Origin: Clostridia bacterium
GTDB taxonomy: Bacteria > Bacillota > Clostridia > Christensenellales > Borkfalkiaceae
Assembly: GCA_029063275.1 (NCBI GenBank)
Contig: JAIDOO010000105.1
Span: 1-9,709 of the forward strand
Direction: 5' to 3'
DNA: 9,709 bases
Below, one piece after another: positions 6,111-9,709 of the stretch (its first letter is position 1; the number at the start of each line of letters is the position of its first letter). Position numbers and translations under genes: made by a program. The notes under the pieces are model-generated. The model worked only from the letters and a program-made list of their open reading frames with translations, ran no database searches and had not been told where the DNA came from.

Positions 6111-6139
6111 TTGAAAAGCCTCGGCTTTTATGATAGAAT
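6111..6139 (+). promoter_or_regulatory. Predicted promoter of the metF operon (extended -10)
   Basis: The -35 TTGAAA (6111-6116), a 17-bp spacer and the -10 TAGAAT (6134-6139) form the promoter, with TG at 6131-6132. The expected transcription start, near 6146, is only about 3 nt before the metF ATG at 6149. The spacer and -35 carry an inverted repeat (AAAAGCC at 6114-6120, GGCTTTT at 6123-6129), which could be a small operator or a weak hairpin. There is no room for an S-box or cobalamin riboswitch downstream of this promoter. Confidence 0.6.
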
Positions 6140-6148
6140 ACAGATATT

Positions 6149-7003
6149 ATGAAAATTACCGAAATTCTCAAAAGCAAAAAGCTTGGTTTGTCCTTCGAGG
6201 TGTTTCCCCCCAAGACAAAACTCAATTACGAAAGCGTGTTGCAGGCTGTCGGCGGCATCGCCGAAACCTTACCCGATTTTATAAGCGTAACCTACGGCGC
6301 GGGCGGCGGTACGAGCGATTATACCGTAGCCGTTGCGCGTGAAATTAAAAATATGGGGATAACGCCTCTTGCCCATCTTTCCTGCATATGCCACGGAAAG
6401 GCGGACGTTAAAGATAAACTTTCCGAGTTGAAAGCGCTCGGCATTGAAAATATTTTGGCTCTGCGCGGCGATATCCCGCGGGGCTTTAAGGGTAATTTGG
6501 ATTACAAATACGCAAGCCAGTTAGTTGAAGATATAAAAAGCTTCGGCGGTTTTTGCATAGGAGGAGCGTGCTACCCTGAGGGACATCCCGAAAGCGAAAC
6601 GCTGTATTCCGATATAAAGCACCTCAAAATAAAGGCGGACGCAGGCTGTGATTTTTTGACCACGCAGATGTTTTTCGATAACGATATTTACTACAGCTTT
6701 TTGTGCAAGGCGCAGTCCTGCGGAATAAATATTCCGATAATTCCAGCGATAATGCCCGTAACCGCGCAGTCGCAGGTAAAGAGAATAATAGATATGTCGG
6801 GGAGCTGTCTGCCGGTGAGATTCAGGCGTATAGTGGACAAGTTCGGCGAAAATCCCGCGGCAATGAAGCAGGCGGGCATAGCATACGCCACCGAGCAGAT
6901 TATAGATTTGTATGCCAACGGCATTAACGCAGTGCACGTTTATTCTATGAACAAACCCGACGTCGCTCAGGCGATAAGGACAAACCTTTCGGAAATACTA
7001 TGA
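6149..7003 (+). CDS. metF: 5,10-methylenetetrahydrofolate reductase MetF
   Basis: MetF reduces 5,10-methylene-THF to 5-methyl-THF with FAD, supplying the methyl donor for methionine synthase. The 284-residue TIM barrel shows SFEVFPPK with the catalytic Glu17, SVTYGAGGG (46-54), the flavin-binding ALRGD region with Asp108, YPEGHPE (142-148) and TQMFFD (172-177). The start MKITEILKSKK is like that of short bacterial MetF proteins and no alternative ATG fits, yet no Shine-Dalgarno sequence precedes it (the upstream bases are CAGATATT). Translation may therefore start on a nearly leaderless mRNA. The stop overlaps the next start as ATGA, so the three met genes are probably translationally coupled. 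Such bacterial enzymes may use NADH or pair with an electron-transfer partner; which applies here cannot be seen. Confidence 0.94.
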   Translation: MKITEILKSKKLGLSFEVFPPKTKLNYESVLQAVGGIAETLPDFISVTYGAGGGTSDYTVAVAREIKNMGITPLAHLSCICHGKADVKDKLSELKALGIENILALRGDIPRGFKGNLDYKYASQLVEDIKSFGGFCIGGACYPEGHPESETLYSDIKHLKIKADAGCDFLTTQMFFDNDIYYSFLCKAQSCGINIPIIPAIMPVTAQSQVKRIIDMSGSCLPVRFRRIVDKFGENPAAMKQAGIAYATEQIIDLYANGINAVHVYSMNKPDVAQAIRTNLSEIL

Positions 7004-7581
7004 TTAATTTTTTCAGCGGCGCGGGACGGCTTGACAGAAAGGAAACTTTGCGCTATCTCGGCTATTACGGGGTCAAAGAGGACAGCGTTATAAGCGGAGT
7101 TATCGACGAGTGCGAAAAGCTGATTTTGCCCGCATTGCGCCCTGCGGCGTGCTATGCGGCGTATGAAATTTCACGCGAGGAAGGCGTGCTCGATTTAGGC
7201 TTTGCGAGGACGGCAAGCAAGGCGCTTTACAAAAATCTCGAAGGCTGTAAAAAAATCGCGCTGTTTGCGGCAACCGTAGGCGCGGAGGTCGACAGACTGA
7301 TAATCAAGTATGAAAAGCTTTCACCTGCGCGCGCGGCGGTTTTGCAGGCTATGGGCGCGGCGGCGGCAGAGTGCTGGTGCGACGACGTAAATAAAAAAAT
7401 CACCGAAGAGTTCGGCGAAACGAAGCCCCGCTTTTCCTGCGGTTACGGCGATTTGCCGATAGAGCTTCAAAGAGATATTTTTACCGCGCTCAACGTTACT
7501 AAAAATTTGGGGATAACCCTTTCGGAAAACTGCTTTATGACGCCGACCAAATCGGTAACGGCTATCGTAGGTATAAAATGA
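7000..7581 (+). CDS. Stand-alone methionine synthase reactivation (activation-domain) protein
   Basis: This 193-residue protein matches the C-terminal activation domain of MetH rather than a whole enzyme. In MetH that domain binds S-adenosylmethionine and, with an electron donor, remethylates cob(II)alamin formed when the cofactor oxidises. Visible signatures are EEGVLDLGFARTASKAL (61-77), ALFAATVGAEVDRL (87-100), PRFSCGYGDLPIELQ (143-157), corresponding to the MetH R-x-x-x-GYP region (Arg144), and LSENCFMTPTKSVTAIVG (174-191), corresponding to its TES-x-x-M-x-P-x-x-S-V segment. A separate reactivation protein next to metH is known from Thermotoga and many Clostridia. It overlaps both metF and metH by ATGA junctions, so equimolar production is likely. 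The N-terminal ~55 residues are helical-looking and less conserved. Family is confident; activity is inferred. Confidence 0.86.
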   Translation: MINFFSGAGRLDRKETLRYLGYYGVKEDSVISGVIDECEKLILPALRPAACYAAYEISREEGVLDLGFARTASKALYKNLEGCKKIALFAATVGAEVDRLIIKYEKLSPARAAVLQAMGAAAAECWCDDVNKKITEEFGETKPRFSCGYGDLPIELQRDIFTALNVTKNLGITLSENCFMTPTKSVTAIVGIK

Positions 7582-9659
7582 CTATTACTGAAAAACTGAA
7601 AAACTCTATACTCGTATTTGACGGGGCAATGGGCACCCGGCTTCAAAGCGCGGGACTTCCCGTCGGCACCCAGCCCGAGGAATGGAACTTAACAAATCCC
7701 GAAGCCGTGAGAGGCGTTCATAAAAGCTATCTCGACGCGGGCGCGGACGTGATTTTAACTAATACCTTCGGTGCAAATCCTTTCAAATTCGGCGACAGAA
7801 CGGGAGAGATTGTGCGCACTGCCGTGTCGCTTGCAAGACAGTCCGTTTACGGTAGGGCGGAAAAGTACGTAGCTCTTGACCTGGGTCCTACGGGCAAGCT
7901 TTTAAAGCCTTTGGGCGAGCTCGATTTCGAGCAGGCGGTAGAGTGCTATAAGCAGGTTGTGCGCGCGGCTCAGGGCGTTGACCTTGTGTTCATCGAAACG
8001 ATGAACGATATATATGAAGCGAAGGCGGCGGTAATCGCAGTGAAAGAGTGCGGAAATCTGCCCGTTTTCGTAAGCTGTGTTTTCGGCGAGGACGGCAAGA
8101 CTATGACGGGCGCTTCGCCCGAAGCCGCAGTGGCTTTGTTCGAAGGCTTGGGTGTTTCGGCTCTCGGCGTAAACTGCTCGCTTGCGCCCAAACAGATGAG
8201 AGGAGTAGTTGAACGGCTTTTAAAATGCTCGTCCACGCCCGTTATTGTTAAACCGAATGCGGGGCTTCCGCAGCTTATAGACGGCGAAACCGTTTACGAC
8301 CTTTCCGCAAAAGAATTTTGCGACGACTTAATTCACCTTGTAAAATTAGGCGCAAGATGCGTAGGCGGCTGTTGCGGAACCTCGCCCGAATATATTTCAA
8401 GACTTTCGGCTGGCGTCAGACGGATAGTGCCTTCGCCCGTTACCGATAAAAAACTTACAGTCGTTTCGTCGTACACGCACCCCGTTTACTTCGGCGGAGA
8501 ACCCGTGCTGATCGGCGAGCGCATAAATCCCACGGGTAAAAAGCGTTTGAAGCAGGCGATTTCCGAGGGCGATATAGGCTATATTTTAAACGAGGCGGTA
8601 ACGCAGTCCGAGCGCGGGGTTCACGCGCTGGACGTAAACGTGGGCTTGCCCGAAATCGACGAAGCCGCTGTTTTAACCCGCGTAATCTCTGAAATCCAGG
8701 CGGTAACCGACCTGCCTTTGCAGATAGACACCTCCGACCCCGTTGCAATGGAAAGCGCGATGCGCATTTATAACGGCAAGCCCCTTGTAAACTCGGTCAA
8801 CGGTAAAAAGGAATGTATGCGCGCGGTGTTTCCGCTCGTTAAAAAGTACGGCGGCACGGTTATCGCTCTGACCTTGGACGAGGACGGAATACCTGCGGAC
8901 GCGGACGGCAGAATTAAAATCGCCAAGCGTATTTTGGAAACAGCCAAAGAGTACGGCATAGACAAAAAGGACATAATTTTCGACACCCTTGCAATGTCCG
9001 TAAGCGCGGACGGCGGCGCGGCGGTTGCCTGCCTGAGGTCTTTGGAATACATAAAGAGGGTACTTGGCGCAAACACCTCGCTAGGGGTATCGAATATTTC
9101 GTTCGGACTGCCGCAAAGGGATTTTATTAATTCCGCTTTCTTTTCAATGGCTTTACAAGCCGGGCTTTCCGCCGCGATTATGAACCCCTTTTCAGAGGAA
9201 ATGACTAAGGCTTACAAATGCTATATGGCTCTGTGCGGCAGGGATAAAAACTGCCTTTCGTACATAGATTACGCGTCGGGCTTTCAAGCTGTTGAATTTC
9301 ATAAAACCGAACAAAAGAGCGATACGGCAAAGGACGGCGATTTAAAGTACTGTATAATTAAGGGCTTAAAGAGCGAGGCGGCTGAAAAGGCGAAAAGGCT
9401 TTTGGAAAGGTTGGCGCCTTTGGAAGTAATAGACGGATATATCATTCCCGCACTGGATGAAACGGGCGCGGACTTTGAAAACAAAAAGGTATATCTTCCA
9501 CAGCTTTTGATGAGCGCGGAGGCGGCTTCGGCGGCGTTCGAGGTGATAAAAACCTCCTTTAAAGGCGAGGCTAAGCCGAAAAAGCTTAAAATAGTTTTGG
9601 CGACGGTAAAGGGCGACGTTCACGATATAGGCAAAAATATCGTAAAGACCCTTTTGTAA
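7578..9659 (+). CDS. metH: Cobalamin-dependent methionine synthase MetH, interrupted by an in-frame stop in the B12 domain
   Basis: MetH transfers a methyl group from 5-methyl-THF through cobalamin to homocysteine. The homocysteine domain (~1-285) has FDGAMGT near the start and zinc ligands Cys200 (GVNC) and Cys265-Cys266 (GGCCGT). The pterin domain (~305-565) shows GERINPTG (313-320), LDVNVG (351-356) and IDTSDP (383-388). A helical cap (~585-662) leads to the B12 domain, whose KGDVHDIG holds the cobalt-ligating His682. The frame then meets TAA at 9657-9659, after 693 codons, in the helix following that motif, though the same frame continues with normal B12-domain sequence. As read, the product lacks most of the cobalamin-binding fold and should be inactive. 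Normal proteins of this split type, without the reactivation domain, run to about 780-850 residues. Cause: nonsense mutation, sequence error or readthrough. Confidence 0.9.
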   Translation: MTITEKLKNSILVFDGAMGTRLQSAGLPVGTQPEEWNLTNPEAVRGVHKSYLDAGADVILTNTFGANPFKFGDRTGEIVRTAVSLARQSVYGRAEKYVALDLGPTGKLLKPLGELDFEQAVECYKQVVRAAQGVDLVFIETMNDIYEAKAAVIAVKECGNLPVFVSCVFGEDGKTMTGASPEAAVALFEGLGVSALGVNCSLAPKQMRGVVERLLKCSSTPVIVKPNAGLPQLIDGETVYDLSAKEFCDDLIHLVKLGARCVGGCCGTSPEYISRLSAGVRRIVPSPVTDKKLTVVSSYTHPVYFGGEPVLIGERINPTGKKRLKQAISEGDIGYILNEAVTQSERGVHALDVNVGLPEIDEAAVLTRVISEIQAVTDLPLQIDTSDPVAMESAMRIYNGKPLVNSVNGKKECMRAVFPLVKKYGGTVIALTLDEDGIPADADGRIKIAKRILETAKEYGIDKKDIIFDTLAMSVSADGGAAVACLRSLEYIKRVLGANTSLGVSNISFGLPQRDFINSAFFSMALQAGLSAAIMNPFSEEMTKAYKCYMALCGRDKNCLSYIDYASGFQAVEFHKTEQKSDTAKDGDLKYCIIKGLKSEAAEKAKRLLERLAPLEVIDGYIIPALDETGADFENKKVYLPQLLMSAEAASAAFEVIKTSFKGEAKPKKLKIVLATVKGDVHDIGKNIVKTLL

Positions 9660-9709
9660 AATTACGGCTTTGCCGTAACCGACCTTGGACGCGACGTCCC
9701 GCCCGAAAA
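9660..9709 (+). pseudogene. metH: Continuation of the metH reading frame beyond the stop (B12-binding domain)
   Basis: In the same frame as metH, codons after the TAA read NYGFAVTDLGRDVPPE. This is the expected continuation of the MetH Rossmann-type B12 domain (pattern N-Y-G-F/Y-x-V-x-D-L-G-x-D-V-P). No start codon or RBS lies between, so it is not a separate gene. It runs off the window end, so the rest of the domain is not visible. Confidence 0.85.
9662..9678 (+). other. Stem-loop 2 nt after the metH in-frame stop
   Basis: TTACGGC (9662-9668) and GCCGTAA (9672-9678) pair perfectly around a TTT loop. There is no T-tract after it, so it is not an obvious terminator. It lies within codons that also encode conserved residues (YGFAV), so it may be coincidental. 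Confidence 0.4.

Noticed and set aside
6034..6148. SAM (S-box) or cobalamin riboswitch before the met operon
   Set aside because: The gap is only 115 nt, much of it a terminator hairpin and promoter, and the predicted transcript starts about 3 nt before metF, leaving no room for an aptamer.
6130..6342. 70-codon plus-strand frame overlapping the metF start
   Set aside because: It is out of frame with metF, its product is Arg/Tyr-rich with no family resemblance, and metF is clearly the real gene.
8455..8748. 97-codon minus-strand frame inside metH, very rich in Arg
   Set aside because: Its composition is that of an antisense shadow of the pterin domain, with no initiation signals.
9657..9659. 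Stop-codon reassignment (TAA read as an amino acid)
   Set aside because: nadA, the Rrf2 gene, iscS, ttcA and the esterase all end naturally at TAA and at family-typical lengths, so TAA works as a stop here.
1..9709. CRISPR arrays, insertion sequences, tRNA or rRNA genes, phage genes
   Set aside because: I saw no regularly spaced repeats, transposase motifs, cloverleaf-like sequence or rRNA signatures in either strand.

Overview
The window looks like a chromosomal segment from an anaerobic, low-to-mid GC Gram-positive bacterium of the class Clostridia, possibly an uncultured gut lineage. The reasons are the strong AGGAGG-type ribosome binding sites, near-consensus sigma-A promoters, a minimal IscR-IscS-IscU set without hscAB, fdx or iscA, a methionine synthase whose reactivation domain is a separate gene, and a lipoprotein esterase typical of plant-glycan users. 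The taxonomic placement is inference. Every recognisable gene is on the + strand.

Region 1 (2-3957) is an iron-sulfur block. It holds nadA (quinolinate synthase, a [4Fe-4S] enzyme), an Rrf2/IscR-type regulator with three cysteines, iscS (cysteine desulfurase), iscU (scaffold) and a TtcA-type tRNA-thiolation ATPase. The iscS promoter has consensus -35 and -10 boxes. It carries two tandem 29-bp inverted repeats with identical 7-nt spacers, one over the -35 and one running from the end of the -10 to one base before the iscS start codon. The upstream Rrf2 protein is the obvious candidate to bind them. IscS and IscU would supply sulfur and clusters to NadA, the regulator and the TtcA-like protein. 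The block ends at a strong hairpin terminator (3963-3996).

Region 2 (3958-6083) is a free-standing transcription unit. A strong extended -10 promoter drives a 620-residue secreted lipoprotein with an Fn3-like domain, an SGNH/GDSL (CE12-like) acetylesterase domain and a C-terminal beta-sandwich-like domain. A GC-rich hairpin closes it. The C-terminal part is clearly more AT-rich than the flanking housekeeping genes.

Region 3 (6084-9709) is a methionine/one-carbon operon: metF, a stand-alone MetH reactivation-domain protein, and metH. The three reading frames are joined by ATGA overlaps. The predicted promoter lies so close to the metF start that the transcript would be almost leaderless. MetF makes 5-methyl-THF, MetH transfers the methyl group to homocysteine through cobalamin, and the separate domain protein would reductively remethylate inactive cob(II)alamin.

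The main anomaly is in metH. Its frame hits an in-frame TAA at 9657-9659, just after the DxHxxG cobalamin motif. The same frame then continues into perfectly good B12-domain sequence to the end of the window. This is a nonsense mutation, a sequencing or assembly error, or (less likely) a readthrough site. Other genes here end in TAA, so stop-codon reassignment is not supported. I did not find a clearly novel system. The tandem operators and the interrupted metH are the items most worth checking.
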